From positions 1-64,000 of the forward strand of contig CAZCDS010000019.1 of NCBI GenBank assembly GCA_964497585.1: 64,000 nucleotides of DNA. The letters are read 5' to 3'. Source of the stretch: CAZCDS01 sp964497585 (lineage in GTDB: Bacteria > Desulfobacterota > Desulfomonilia > Desulfomonilales > Desulfomonilaceae). A model generated the notes under the pieces. The model saw nothing but the letters and a program-made list of their open reading frames with translations, made no database searches and had not been told where the DNA came from. Both the position numbers and the translations under genes were made by a program. Shown piece after piece: positions 54,981-63,420 of this stretch. Within the stretch, counting starts at the first letter, position 1. The number at the start of each line of letters is the position of its first letter.

Positions 54981-55460
54981 CTACCATGGCTTGCGCTGAA
55001 CCTGTTGGGGCATCCCGGGCGCCTTCGGTATGGGTATTGATTGGGATTGGGCGGCTGATCGATTTGGGGGAGCCAAGCCCATTTTCCTGAAGATTTGCAT
55101 GATCTGCTGCCGCTCAAGCGTTCCCTCATTCCTGAAAAACTCCTTCCCATTCGGTGCAAGAAACACTTGTGTGGGCATCATCCTGATCCGGAAAGCCCTC
55201 ACAAGGTCCTTATTAGCGTCCATGTCCACCGTCGTGACAATGGCTTTGCCTGCATACGCTCTCTGCATGTCCTTCAGGATGGGCTTCATATACTTGCAGG
55301 GAATGCACCAACCGCGACCGAACTCAAGGAGAACGGGTACGCGTTTGGCCATGAGCGTTTGAAGATTAATTCTTTTCGCAGCGGCCGCGTCACTTGTCAG
55401 GAGTGACGCGGTGAGGATCATGCAGAAACAGGACACCAGAAGCAACCTGGCTGTTTTCAT
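54981..55460 (-). CDS. Exported thioredoxin-fold protein
   Basis: A 159-residue protein. MKTARLLLVSCFCMILTASLL is a signal peptide, and the mature part is a thioredoxin with active site WCIPC (Cys52, Cys55), cis-Pro in RMMPTQVFL and a proline-rich tail (IPIPKAPGMPQQ). The ATG was chosen at spacing nine after GGAGGT; another ATG lies three codons upstream at one base from the ribosome site. It should act in the periplasm as a thiol reductase, driven by the CcdA-like carrier downstream. It lies between the cytoplasmic small thioredoxin and the carrier. Confidence 0.9.
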   Translation of the reverse strand: MKTARLLLVSCFCMILTASLLTSDAAAAKRINLQTLMAKRVPVLLEFGRGWCIPCKYMKPILKDMQRAYAGKAIVTTVDMDANKDLVRAFRIRMMPTQVFLAPNGKEFFRNEGTLERQQIMQIFRKMGLAPPNRSAAQSQSIPIPKAPGMPQQVQRKPW

Positions 55461-55594
55461 CAGATTCATACCTCCGAAAATCGCTTATCGTGAATTTGAC
55501 AGGAACGCGTCCTTCCAACCCCAGTCCCGTTTTGCGTGAGAGAGCGGTTGCCCGGACGTGGAACAATTCGATCGTTGTTCCGACCCGCGTCCTC

Positions 55595-55828
55595 TTAGGC
55601 ACTGAGCCATTTTGTGAGATCAGACTCCTTGGGAAGCTTTCCAGCAAGCTTCACTTCGCCATCGACCACCAGAGCTGGGGTCATGAAGACTCCGTAATCA
55701 GCAAAAACTTTGATGTCTTCGACCTTCACAACCTCCACGTCAAGTCCTTTCTCCCGGATAACACCGTTCACCATGTCGTATAACTTGTTGCACTTGGTAC
55801 AACCTACTCCAAGAATCTCTATTTTCAC
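55595..55828 (-). CDS. Small cytoplasmic thioredoxin-like protein (TM0996/MTH895 type)
   Basis: A 77-residue thioredoxin-fold protein. The N-terminal motif ILGVGCTKCNKLYDMV (Cys10, Cys13) and the cis-Pro in VFMTPALVVDGEV are typical of this mini-thioredoxin subfamily, which is often next to DUF318 permease genes in arsenic-type loci. It starts with GTG after AGGAGGAAACC. It probably reduces the permease or passes electrons in the island. Confidence 0.85.
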   Translation of the reverse strand: MKIEILGVGCTKCNKLYDMVNGVIREKGLDVEVVKVEDIKVFADYGVFMTPALVVDGEVKLAGKLPKESDLTKWLSA

Positions 55829-55911
55829 GGTTTCCTCCTGATTCCTACTCGTTGGGTTTTTCCTTGTTTCCCGCGCTCAGGCACGGACTTCGCGCGGCCT
55901 CAATGAATTCA

Positions 55912-57336
55912 TCAGCCGAAGAATGTTCCGTAAAGCACCCCTGACAAGGTGGCCACCGCACATACCAGGGCAACGAATACAACAGTCTTCTTGGTGCCCA
56001 TGATGCTCCGGATGACGAGCATGTTGGGAAGAGACAGGGCAGGCCCTGCCAAGAGCAACGCCAATGCCGGCCCTTTGCCCATTCCGCTGCTCAAGAGACC
56101 CTGGACAATGGGAACCTCCGTTAACGTGGCGAAATACATGAACGCGCCTGCCACCGACGCCAGAGCGTTCGCCCCTATTGAGTTGCCACCGAGAGCCCAC
56201 CCAACCCACTCTGAAGGTACTAATCCTTCGTGATCAGGTCGCCCCAAGAGGAATCCTGCCACAAGGACGCCAACAAAGAGGAGGGGCAGAATCTGCTTGG
56301 CAAATCCCCACGACTCATTGAACCACTCCTGGACCTCATCGTTTCCTGTTGTCGTGAGGATCGAGAGAGCTACGACGCCCGCAGTGAAGGGAATGAGCGG
56401 GACACCCGGAAACATTATGGCCAGAAGACCCACCGGCACAAACGCTATGAGCGTTTTCCACCAGGGAACGCCAAACCACTTCACGAGCACCACGGCAAAT
56501 CCAAGGGAAAGGATCGCCGTAACAGTCCATTTCGCCGAATAGATGGAGTACCAGAGTCCCGCGCTATCTCCAGGCTTTCCCCAGTTGGCAAAGACAAGGA
56601 TGCCAATCATCAGAGCGAAATAGCTCGCTGTCTTCCAGAGAGGCCGATCTTCCTCCGGACGAGCACCGATTGAGGGTGGCGCGGATTGAGCTCTTCGCTT
56701 TTCTTCCTTCAGGAATATCAGGTGCATAAGGAGGCCGATGATAACACTGAAGGCCACTGCTCCTACCGCGCGTGCAATGCCCAGCTCCGTCCCCAGAATC
56801 CGGGCCGTGAGTATGATAGCCAGCACGTTAATTGCAGGCCCGGAATACAGGAAGGCTGTAGCCGGTCCGAGTCCGGCTCCTCGGCTCCAGATACCGGCAA
56901 ACAAGGGCAGAATGGTGCACGAACAGACTGCCAGGATCGATCCTGAGACGGAGGCTACCGGGTAGCAGATGTACTTCGGTGCGGTAGGCCCCAGGTACTT
57001 CATCACCCCTTCTTGGCTCACGAAGACGGCAATGGCTCCGGCTATGAAGAAGGCAGGGATGAGGCACAGCAGAACGTGCTCCTGCGCGTACCACTTGACC
57101 AGGTAAAGCGATTCCATGACGGCCCGGTCAAAGCGGACGTTGCCCACGGGAAGAAAGAAGCACGCAGCCAGAACCCCGATTACCGCAAGAAGTGGCTTCC
57201 ATTCATCTCTCCAATAGGACAAGCGGAAGCTCTCCTTGAGTGTGCCCATAGTGGCCGACAATGCTGAAGGAGCTCTCAGCCGGTGGTCCGATAAGGTATG
57301 GTCAGTCGTTTCAGTAATACTATGATGGTGGGCCAT
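55912..57336 (-). CDS. DUF318-type permease (ArsP-like)
   Basis: A 474-residue membrane protein with about eight to ten helices. It has the permease hallmarks of PF03773-type proteins: VCSCTILPLFAGIWSRGAGLGPATAFLYSGPA in the first half and EVPIVQGLLSSGMGKGPALALL with PALSLPNMLV in the second. ArsP members export organoarsenicals; others may move other substrates. The CSC motif suits thiol-linked metalloid handling. It lies downstream of the ArsR-type operator at 57351-57372 and heads the operon of permease, thioredoxins, CcdA-like and FmdE genes. Confidence 0.85.
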   Translation of the reverse strand: MAHHHSITETTDHTLSDHRLRAPSALSATMGTLKESFRLSYWRDEWKPLLAVIGVLAACFFLPVGNVRFDRAVMESLYLVKWYAQEHVLLCLIPAFFIAGAIAVFVSQEGVMKYLGPTAPKYICYPVASVSGSILAVCSCTILPLFAGIWSRGAGLGPATAFLYSGPAINVLAIILTARILGTELGIARAVGAVAFSVIIGLLMHLIFLKEEKRRAQSAPPSIGARPEEDRPLWKTASYFALMIGILVFANWGKPGDSAGLWYSIYSAKWTVTAILSLGFAVVLVKWFGVPWWKTLIAFVPVGLLAIMFPGVPLIPFTAGVVALSILTTTGNDEVQEWFNESWGFAKQILPLLFVGVLVAGFLLGRPDHEGLVPSEWVGWALGGNSIGANALASVAGAFMYFATLTEVPIVQGLLSSGMGKGPALALLLAGPALSLPNMLVIRSIMGTKKTVVFVALVCAVATLSGVLYGTFFG

Positions 57337-57350
57337 TCAATTCTCCTGTC

Positions 57351-57372
57351 TATTTGACCATTTTACCAAATA
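57351..57372 (-). promoter_or_regulatory. ArsR-type operator in front of the permease gene
   Basis: TATTTGAC-CATTTT-ACCAAATA, a 22-base inverted repeat with two mismatches to the site at 57814-57835, lies 15 bases upstream of the permease ATG. The shared arm TATTTGAC and equal length indicate the same repressor. I find no strong -35/-10 pair beside it, so read-through from the arsR promoter may contribute. Confidence 0.75.
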
Positions 57373-57453
57373 AGACAATAAATCCGCCAAAGAAAAAGCC
57401 TCGATCCGGCAGCGACGTCGCTACCCCCGACCGGGCTTCCGCATCATCGAATC

Positions 57454-57801
57454 TCAACGGCTGCAGCCTGCAGACCCGCATCCTGCCATTACCGCGCGTT
57501 GCTCTTCAAGTCTGTCAAAGAGAACTCCTTCAACGCATTGGGAGAAATCCAAGACACAGGGCATTGTCAACCTGTAGAAGATCTTCAAGCCTTCCCTGCG
57601 GTCCGTAACGATGCCTTGTTTCCTGAGGATCGACAAGTGCTTCGACACGTTCGACGTGTCCGTGCCGACATGCTCGACGATCTCGCAAACGCATTTCTCC
57701 TCCTGCTGGAGAAGCTCGACAATGCCGAGGCGAACAGGATTACCGAGGGCCTTGAATACGTCGGCCTTCATGCGGAGGCGTTGTCGTTGCTGTTCGGTCA
57801 T
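57454..57801 (-). CDS. arsR: ArsR/SmtB-family metalloregulator
   Basis: A 115-residue winged-helix repressor. Residues about 15-80 form the ArsR fold with FKALGNPVRLGIVELL and the recognition helix TDTSNVSKHLSILRKQG. The metal-sensing motif KCVCEI (Cys37, Cys39) lies at the first helix of the recognition unit, the classic As(III)-site position, and two more Cys are near the C-terminus (CGSAGC). Binding of As(III) or another thiophilic metal should release DNA. Operators lie in its own promoter (57814-57835) and before the permease, so autoregulation is expected. Confidence 0.92.
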   Translation of the reverse strand: MTEQQRQRLRMKADVFKALGNPVRLGIVELLQQEEKCVCEIVEHVGTDTSNVSKHLSILRKQGIVTDRREGLKIFYRLTMPCVLDFSQCVEGVLFDRLEEQRAVMAGCGSAGCSR

Positions 57802-57813
57802 CTCGTGTTCCTT

Positions 57814-57835
57814 TATTTGACCATTTAGTCAAATA
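57814..57835 (-). promoter_or_regulatory. ArsR-type operator in the arsR promoter
   Basis: TATTTGAC (57814-57821), six bases, and GTCAAATA (57828-57835) form a perfect 8+8-base palindrome between the -10 and the start codon of arsR. It matches the site before the permease gene in length and first arm. Confidence 0.8.
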
Positions 57836-57861
57836 GTACAAGACAGCCGCAGACTTGTCAA
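57833..57861 (-). promoter_or_regulatory. Sigma-70-type promoter of arsR
   Basis: On the minus strand, TTGACA (57856-57861) and TACTAT (57833-57838) are separated by 17 bases; the -10 overlaps the last three bases of the ArsR-type operator. Repressor on that site would block promoter opening or clearance. The remaining gap to 58245 holds no convincing gene, only a 38-codon Cys-containing frame without a ribosome site. Confidence 0.75.
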
Positions 57862-58245
57862 GAAAAAAATCAAGAACCCGCGACGCCCGCCCATAAACGT
57901 CCATCCGGCCAGCTCGTGGCGTCAACGGAACCGCGAACCTGCAGGGGTCTGTGAGTCCTTCGGCCGCAGAGGCTGCAGGCCTTCATGACTGGTGCTTTGC
58001 GGCCGCTATGCCGGCTTTGTGATGGAGCGGACGTGGGGGCACGTGCATCTCCGTCTTTGATGACCGGCCTTGCCGCATCATAGACCGAAGAGAAAGGCAG
58101 AGCCAATAGACAGTAATCCAGGGCTTGCGGTGCTGGGAGGTGCGGCCGATCCTCTTGGCAAGATCGGAACAGCGAGCGGGTACCTCAATCCAGGTCATTG
58201 GCGAGCGAGCATGCTTCCCGAAAATGCACTGCTGAGGCAAGGATC

Positions 58246-58275
58246 TTGACATTAACGTCTCGGGCATACTATAAA
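58246..58275 (+). promoter_or_regulatory. Sigma-70-type promoter of the response regulator/kinase pair
   Basis: TTGACA (58246-58251) and TATAAA (58270-58275) are separated by 18 bases, giving a near-consensus promoter with a leader of only about 13 bases before the ATG at 58295. Confidence 0.7.
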
Positions 58276-58294
58276 AAAAGCGGGAGATCTCGTG

Positions 58295-58813
58295 ATGCCT
58301 GAAAGCGTGCTGAACGGAAAGCAAGTTCTTGCGGTGGATGATGAACCGGATGTCCTGGATATTCTCGGAGAGGAACTCGAAGAGTACAGCGTATCTTTGG
58401 ACAGGGCTACCACGTATGAAGAAGGCATTCAAAAGATGTCTTCGCTGACCTACGATCTGGTGATTCTAGACATCATGGGAGTGCGAGGATTCGAGCTGCT
58501 GAGGTATGCCGTGGCCAAGAAGCTGCCCGTCGTCATGCTGACGGCTCACGCGCTCAGTCCGGATACCCTCAAGAAATCGATTGAACTGGGGGCCCGGGCA
58601 TATCTTCCCAAAGACCAGCTCGGCCAGATCGCCCCTTTTCTTGAGGACGTGATAGAACTGAATTACCAATCAGGCTGGAAAGCCGTTTTGAACAAGCTTG
58701 GCAGTTCTTTCGGAAAGCGATTCGGCCCGGAATGGAGAAAATCCGAAAAGGAGTTCTGGGACAAGTTCGAAAAGGACCTGGAGGTCGGTGATTCCACGAT
58801 CATCCAGTCCTGA
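58295..58813 (+). CDS. Response regulator with a receiver domain and helical tail
   Basis: A 172-residue protein. The receiver domain (about 8-125) has VLAVDDEPD, the phosphoacceptor Asp in LVILDIMGVRG, VVMLTAHA and the Lys in YLPKDQLG. The C-terminal 45 residues are charged and helical (KRFGPEWRKSEKEFWDKFEKDLE) with no DNA-binding motif. A GTG one codon upstream is an alternative start. The histidine kinase gene follows 40 bases later on the same strand, so the two form a likely signalling pair. Confidence 0.88.
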   Translation: MPESVLNGKQVLAVDDEPDVLDILGEELEEYSVSLDRATTYEEGIQKMSSLTYDLVILDIMGVRGFELLRYAVAKKLPVVMLTAHALSPDTLKKSIELGARAYLPKDQLGQIAPFLEDVIELNYQSGWKAVLNKLGSSFGKRFGPEWRKSEKEFWDKFEKDLEVGDSTIIQS

Positions 58814-58853
58814 TCGATGACGAGTATGCCCGTCAGAATTCCGGGGGTTATGT

Positions 58854-59603
58854 GTGGGAATCAAACATATACAGACCGCTCACCTCGTTCATGACCTGAA
58901 GAATCCCGCGAATATCGTTGAGACCGGCGCCCGGTCCCTGCTCGAAAAGCAGGACCGGTATGGAACATTAACCCCCAGGCAGGAGAAAGTCGTGCGCCGA
59001 ATGCTCCGAAGCGCCCTGAAAATCAAGCTGTTGGCCAATAACATGCTCGAAGTGGATATGGCATCCCACGGGGTAACGAAGAACCGGCAATGTACGCTGC
59101 GCGACATCATCAAAAGTGCTGTCACCGAAGTATTCGACGTGGTTGATCCGCAGGTCTCCGATGCTGTCTTGGGCGCGAAGGATCTGGAAGCATTACAGGA
59201 GGTGCTCAGCCGGCATTTCATATTCTTGGAGGCCGACGCAAGAGAATTCGTGAACCCAATCGAAATCGACGATATCAAAATGAGTCTTGTTCTGACAAAC
59301 CTGCTCTCCAACGCACTGAAGTACAAGCGTCAGCGAATATTCGTCACGCTTGCGGCGCAGGCGGGGAATATCAGAGTCTCGGTCAAAGACGACGGCCCGG
59401 GCATTCCGGAGCATTTCCACGAGCAGATCTTCGACCAGTACTTCCAGTGTCTAGAGGTGGATGGCTTCCCGGTACGAGGGCATGGGCTCGGGCTGGCCGG
59501 AGCGCAGGCGCTGACCGAAGCCCTGGGCGGCCGGTTGTACCTCTGCAGGTGCGACAGAGGAGCGGAGTTCGTCGTTGAGGTAGCCTGTCCGGCAGAGAAA
59601 TAG
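58854..59603 (+). CDS. Soluble histidine kinase without a sensor domain
   Basis: A 249-residue kinase that starts with GTG almost directly at the phosphoacceptor helix: LVHDLKNPANIVETG carries the H-box His. The ATPase domain follows with N-box LTNLLSNALKYK, G1 VKDDGPGIPE, F-box YFQ-type, and G2 RGHGLGLAGAQAL. No membrane segment or sensor domain precedes it, so it must sense through a partner protein or the regulator upstream. It is probably co-transcribed with the response regulator. Confidence 0.85.
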   Translation: MGIKHIQTAHLVHDLKNPANIVETGARSLLEKQDRYGTLTPRQEKVVRRMLRSALKIKLLANNMLEVDMASHGVTKNRQCTLRDIIKSAVTEVFDVVDPQVSDAVLGAKDLEALQEVLSRHFIFLEADAREFVNPIEIDDIKMSLVLTNLLSNALKYKRQRIFVTLAAQAGNIRVSVKDDGPGIPEHFHEQIFDQYFQCLEVDGFPVRGHGLGLAGAQALTEALGGRLYLCRCDRGAEFVVEVACPAEK

Positions 59604-60186
59604 GCATCCGAAGCGACGCACGATTGGGATGGTTCCCGGCGTTGAGGCAAACCAGTCATTGCTTGATTTCCACCCGCGATTAGGTCTGTTTTCCTGGGGG
59701 ATGGCGGGGCGATCCGGACCATGAGGAAGGAAGGGAGCCCCACCAGATTGTCGAGGGGGCCATTCGGGATCTATCCGCCATCGCTGACAGTGATGCGGTG
59801 TCAGGCAAATGACCGTGTAACAGTGTTTTGAGCCTCGTAACCCGCGTCCTCTCCCTCTGGCAGAGGGCGCGCTCATTCTGCATTGAGTCTCTCAGTGCAT
59901 GGAAGGTGGTAGGAGCGCCCGAGGGATGGGGCTCGTGAGGGAGTTCCCTACCGAAAGGCCCCAGAAGTGGACGGCTTAGGCTTTCCTTGATCGGCGTATC
60001 TTCCCGCGCTTCCCTGGATTGTGTCGACGGAGCGTTCCTCCGATTGACAGTTTGTAACGGTTGGTTTACTCTGGGTTTACGGAGCGAAACAGTCCGATCG
60101 AACCGTGGGCCGGATCACTCTTTGGGCGCTATTGGGTCAGGGCATGAGACAATAGCTGAGTCTTTTACGAAAAGCACGGGCAGGAA
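59604..60186. other. Intergenic region without a recognised gene
   Basis: It holds the ptsH promoter at 60044-60072. A G/C-rich stretch near 59905-59970 could form a hairpin (GGGGCTCGT...AAGGCCCC), but I recognise no known RNA class. Confidence 0.45.
60044..60072 (+). promoter_or_regulatory. Sigma-70-type promoter of ptsH-ptsI
   Basis: A perfect TTGACA (60044-60049) and TACTCT (60067-60072) are separated by 17 bases, about 110 bases upstream of the HPr start. Confidence 0.7.
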
Positions 60187-60474
60187 ATGCACGACGATGC
60201 GAAGGCACTGGAAAAGAGACTGATCGTCCCCGAGGGGTTGGGTCTTCATGCCAGAGTGGCCACGTCTTTGGTACAGGCCATGGAAGAATACTCATGCCAG
60301 GTCACTCTCATCAAAGATGATGTGGAAGTGAGTGCCAGAAGTGTGCTAGGGTTACTGCTTCTGGCGGCCACCCCCGGCTCGGAACTTCTCGTGAGAGCCA
60401 CAGGGCCGGATTCCGTTCAAGCAATTGAGGAGATAACCCGTCTGATCGAAAATGACAACTCCGGAAAGCATTGA
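60187..60474 (+). CDS. ptsH: HPr phosphocarrier protein
   Basis: A 95-residue HPr-fold protein. The phosphoacceptor His lies in GLGLHARVATSLVQ (His21); the residue after Arg is Val where PTS HPr proteins usually have Pro. The regulatory Ser position is in VSARSVLGLLLLAATPGSE (Ser52). It accepts phosphate from enzyme I. The stop overlaps the ptsI start by 23 bases, so the two are tightly coupled. No PTS permease is in the window. Confidence 0.9.
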   Translation: MHDDAKALEKRLIVPEGLGLHARVATSLVQAMEEYSCQVTLIKDDVEVSARSVLGLLLLAATPGSELLVRATGPDSVQAIEEITRLIENDNSGKH

Positions 60475-62287
60475 CACAAGTCGGAATACCGCCGTAGCAG
60501 AGAGCTCGGACGCGGAAACCAACAGACTCGTAACCGGCATCGGAGTTTCCGGGGGCGTGGCCATCGGGCAGGTCGTGCTGGTTGAGCGCGTCAGTACCGA
60601 GATCTACCCCCAACGAATTCTCCCACCCGAAGAGATACCCGCGGAAACCGCGCGCTTCGAACTGGCCGTCCAGGAAGCCGAGACGCAACTCAAGCAAATC
60701 AAGGCCCTGATCAAACCCGGCCATCCGCTTGAGGACCACAAGTACATCCTGGACGCGCATGTGATGCTCCTGCGAGATCAGATGTTCTTTGAGGGTACAA
60801 AGCGCTTGATAACCCGGGAAGGACAGAACGCTGAATGGGCTCTCGTCGAGATCATCGCGGGAATATCTGCCGCGTTTGACACCATTGAGGACGAGTACCT
60901 CAAAGAGCGGGCGCGGGACGTCCACTCCGTGGGAGAGCGGGTCCTCAGGATCCTCATGGGCCGGGAGGATGACGGAAGAATCCACAAGTTGCCTCCCAAT
61001 TCCATCGTGGTCAGCCACGATCTCTCTCCGGCCGATACCGCACAAATTCAGAGCGCCAGCGTTCTCGGTTTTGCAATTGATATGGGCGGCAGGACATCCC
61101 ATACCGCGATCATGGCCCGCTCGCTGAAGTTGCCCGCGGTGACCGGCCTCGAACGCCTTTCCCGGCAGGTCCAGACCGGTGACACCATCATTATCGACGG
61201 GAGTACCGGCGCAGCGATCATCAATCCCGATCCTGAAATGATCTTCCGATATCGGGAACGGCAGGAGGTCTACCGCAACTACCACAAGAACCTGTTGGCT
61301 TTCGGCCGGCTGCCGGCTGTGACGAGTGACGGCGCCTTTTCCACGAGGGTCCTGGCGAATATCGAACTTATGGACGAGATCGAAATCGCCCGTCAACACG
61401 GAGCCGAAGGAATCGGACTGTTCAGAACCGAATACCTCTTTCTCGGCCGGAAGGATCTTCCATCAGAGGAAGAACAGTACGAAGCGTACCGGCAGGTTCT
61501 GGAGACCAACAATCCCGATCCGGTGACGATTCGAACGTTGGATGTCGGCGCAGATAAATTCGCACTGAACCTCAACGTGGCCAGTGAGACCAATCCCGCA
61601 ATGGGCTTGAGGGCCATCCGTCTCTGTCTCGACCGGCCCGACCTGTTCAGGACTCAGCTCCGGGCGATTATCCGGGCTTCGGCTCACGGCTCCTGTCGGG
61701 TGCTGATCCCCATGATCTCATGTTTGCCCGAGCTGCGCGCGACCAGGAAGATACTCCAGGAGGAAAAAGAGGCCCTTGCGAGATCCGGTGTGCAATTTGA
61801 CCCGGATATTCCACTCGGGATACTTGTAGAGGTCCCCTCTGCCGCGGCCATAGCCGATCTGCTTGCCAGGGAAGCGGATTTCTTCAGTATCGGGACAAAC
61901 GACCTCATTCAGTACGCGCTCGCCATCGACCGGGTTAACGAGCACGTGAACTATCTCTACGATACGCTCCATCCTGCGGTGCTCCGCATGATCCGCCAGA
62001 TCGCCAACGCAGGGGAAGCCCACGGGATCCCCGTGGCAATGTGCGGCGAAATGGCGGGCGACCCGGTGAACGCGCCAATTCTCCTGGGAATGGGGCTCAA
62101 TGAGCTGTCCATGAACGCACTCTCGATCCCCATGGTAAAGAAGCTTATCCGCTCCATCAGCATCCACGAGTGCAGAGATCTGACCACTCGAGCCTTCGAG
62201 ATGACCACGGCCCATGAAATCCGAGGCTGCCTGGAGCAGTGGATTCGGGAACGCTTCCCTCAGGACTATTTCGTGAGCGAATCTTAG
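60452..62287 (+). CDS. ptsI: PTS enzyme I (phosphoenolpyruvate-protein phosphotransferase)
   Basis: A 611-residue enzyme I, slightly longer than the usual 570-590 because of a charged N-terminal extension of about 25 residues. The phosphorylated His217 lies in GGRTSHTAIMARSLKLPAVTG. The PEP-binding TIM barrel has EGIGLFRTEYLFL, IRTLDVGADK, and the catalytic segments FSIGTNDLIQYALAIDR and MCGEMAGDP. The ATG lies inside the HPr gene and has no ribosome site of its own; translational coupling is likely. It phosphorylates HPr from PEP. Confidence 0.95.
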   Translation: MTTPESIDTSRNTAVAESSDAETNRLVTGIGVSGGVAIGQVVLVERVSTEIYPQRILPPEEIPAETARFELAVQEAETQLKQIKALIKPGHPLEDHKYILDAHVMLLRDQMFFEGTKRLITREGQNAEWALVEIIAGISAAFDTIEDEYLKERARDVHSVGERVLRILMGREDDGRIHKLPPNSIVVSHDLSPADTAQIQSASVLGFAIDMGGRTSHTAIMARSLKLPAVTGLERLSRQVQTGDTIIIDGSTGAAIINPDPEMIFRYRERQEVYRNYHKNLLAFGRLPAVTSDGAFSTRVLANIELMDEIEIARQHGAEGIGLFRTEYLFLGRKDLPSEEEQYEAYRQVLETNNPDPVTIRTLDVGADKFALNLNVASETNPAMGLRAIRLCLDRPDLFRTQLRAIIRASAHGSCRVLIPMISCLPELRATRKILQEEKEALARSGVQFDPDIPLGILVEVPSAAAIADLLAREADFFSIGTNDLIQYALAIDRVNEHVNYLYDTLHPAVLRMIRQIANAGEAHGIPVAMCGEMAGDPVNAPILLGMGLNELSMNALSIPMVKKLIRSISIHECRDLTTRAFEMTTAHEIRGCLEQWIRERFPQDYFVSES

Positions 62288-62468
62288 AGAATCTGTCCGG
62301 AATGGCAACCTGGATAGAGAGAGCGGCTCAAGCCTCCGGTTTGCTTTCTTTACCGTCGTGATATTCAATACGCGGTCGAGCGGGTACGATTCCTTCTCAC
62401 CCCAACCCTCTCCTTCTTGCAATTTCAGGCCGACGCAGCCTCCGTCAGAGAGCGGCGGCGAGGACGAT

Positions 62469-62936
62469 ATGGGAGACGACGACAGGATAAAGGTCATCTG
62501 CAAGAATCGCAAAGCCCGTTTCAACTACTTCATTGAAGACACCTATGAGGCGGGAATCGCCCTGCTGGGCTCCGAGGTCAAGTCGCTGCGGCAGGGTAAG
62601 GCCAACCTTTCTGACGCGTACGCTAAGATCGAAGACGGACAACTGTATCTCGTCGACGCGCATATCTCGCCGTACGACCAGGCAAACCGACAGAACCACG
62701 ATCCTCTTCGCCAACGCAGGCTTCTCATGCACCGGCGGGAGATTAAGAAACTCGTCGGAAAGGTTGCCGAGCGGGGTTTTTCTCTCATCCCGTTGCAACT
62801 CTATTTCAAGAATGGTAAGGTCAAAGTACGGCTCGCTCTGGCCAAGGGCAAGAAGGCCTATGACAAACGCGAGTCTATCCGCAAGAAGGACCAGCGCCGG
62901 GAACTGGAACGACTCATAAAGTACCGTCAGAGATGA
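62469..62936 (+). CDS. smpB: SsrA-binding protein SmpB
   Basis: A 155-residue SmpB, the usual length. The sequence has IKVICKNRKARFNYFIEDTYEAGIALLGSEVKSLRQGKANL, the RNA-binding HRREIKKLVG and the basic tail ESIRKKDQRRELERLIKYRQR. The ATG (MGDDDRIK) follows GCGAGGACGAT; an upstream in-frame start adds 37 untypical residues. It delivers tmRNA to stalled ribosomes. It is followed by the tmRNA gene, the usual smpB-ssrA pairing. Confidence 0.95.
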   Translation: MGDDDRIKVICKNRKARFNYFIEDTYEAGIALLGSEVKSLRQGKANLSDAYAKIEDGQLYLVDAHISPYDQANRQNHDPLRQRRLLMHRREIKKLVGKVAERGFSLIPLQLYFKNGKVKVRLALAKGKKAYDKRESIRKKDQRRELERLIKYRQR

Positions 62937-63004
62937 TTGCGGTGCATTGTGGCTGTCGCCGGGAACCGGCTCTTGATACGTTCTGAAACTTGTCTGGCGA
63001 TCGG

Positions 63005-63035
63005 TTGTCAAATAATAGCGCAACGTATCTTTATC
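63005..63035 (+). promoter_or_regulatory. Likely promoter of the tmRNA gene
   Basis: TTGTCA (63005-63010) and a TTTATC-type -10 (63030-63035, spacing 19) lie directly before the RNA 5' end at 63041. The match is weak and the spacing is long. Confidence 0.35.
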
Positions 63036-63040
63036 CGAAA

Positions 63041-63394
63041 GGGGGCGAAAAGGTTTCGACGGGGATAGTTGAGGCCGATGCTGCATGTCGAGCACTCCGG
63101 TAGCTCGTAAATCCACCGGTAAACATATACTCGCCAACGATTACGAGTACGCTCTGGCGGCGTAATGCCAGCACCTCCCTGTCTTTTCCTGCGAAGGCGG
63201 ATGAGGTGAGGACAGCAGGATAGCCGATTCCCCGGACCCGTTGGGGATGACGCGAAACCACCAAGCGGGTTGGTCCCGGAAGTACCCGTTCCGAGGGGGC
63301 CTTCCAGGGACGAGAAACAAACCTCGGAATAAACATGTAGACGCGTCGAGCTGAAGATTTCCGGACGCGGGTTCGATTCCCGCCGCCTCCACCA
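63041..63394 (+). ncRNA. ssrA: Transfer-messenger RNA (tmRNA)
   Basis: A 354-base tmRNA of one-piece type. The 5' GGGGGCGAAAAGGTTTCGAC pairs through GGGGGCG with CGCCTCC before the 3' ACCA (63391-63394), and the T-arm GGGTTCGATTCCC is present, giving the tRNA-like domain. The resume codon is GCC at 63133; the tag reads ANDYEYALAA and stops at TAA 63163-63165. It lies just after smpB. A perfect terminator hairpin follows at 63421-63456. An antisense frame starting MVEAAGIEPAS is a well-known artefact of this RNA gene. Confidence 0.97.
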
Positions 63395-63420
63395 CTTAAC
63401 ATATTGACATAATTAGGTCG

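Noticed and set aside
57870..57986. A 38-codon minus-strand frame with CSLCG
   Set aside because: The cysteine motif is short, there is no ribosome site, and the length is too small to judge.
63141..63395. Antisense open frame of 84 codons starting MVEAAGIEPAS
   Set aside because: It lies on the opposite strand of the tmRNA gene; this frame is a known false gene produced by the tmRNA/tRNA 3' end.
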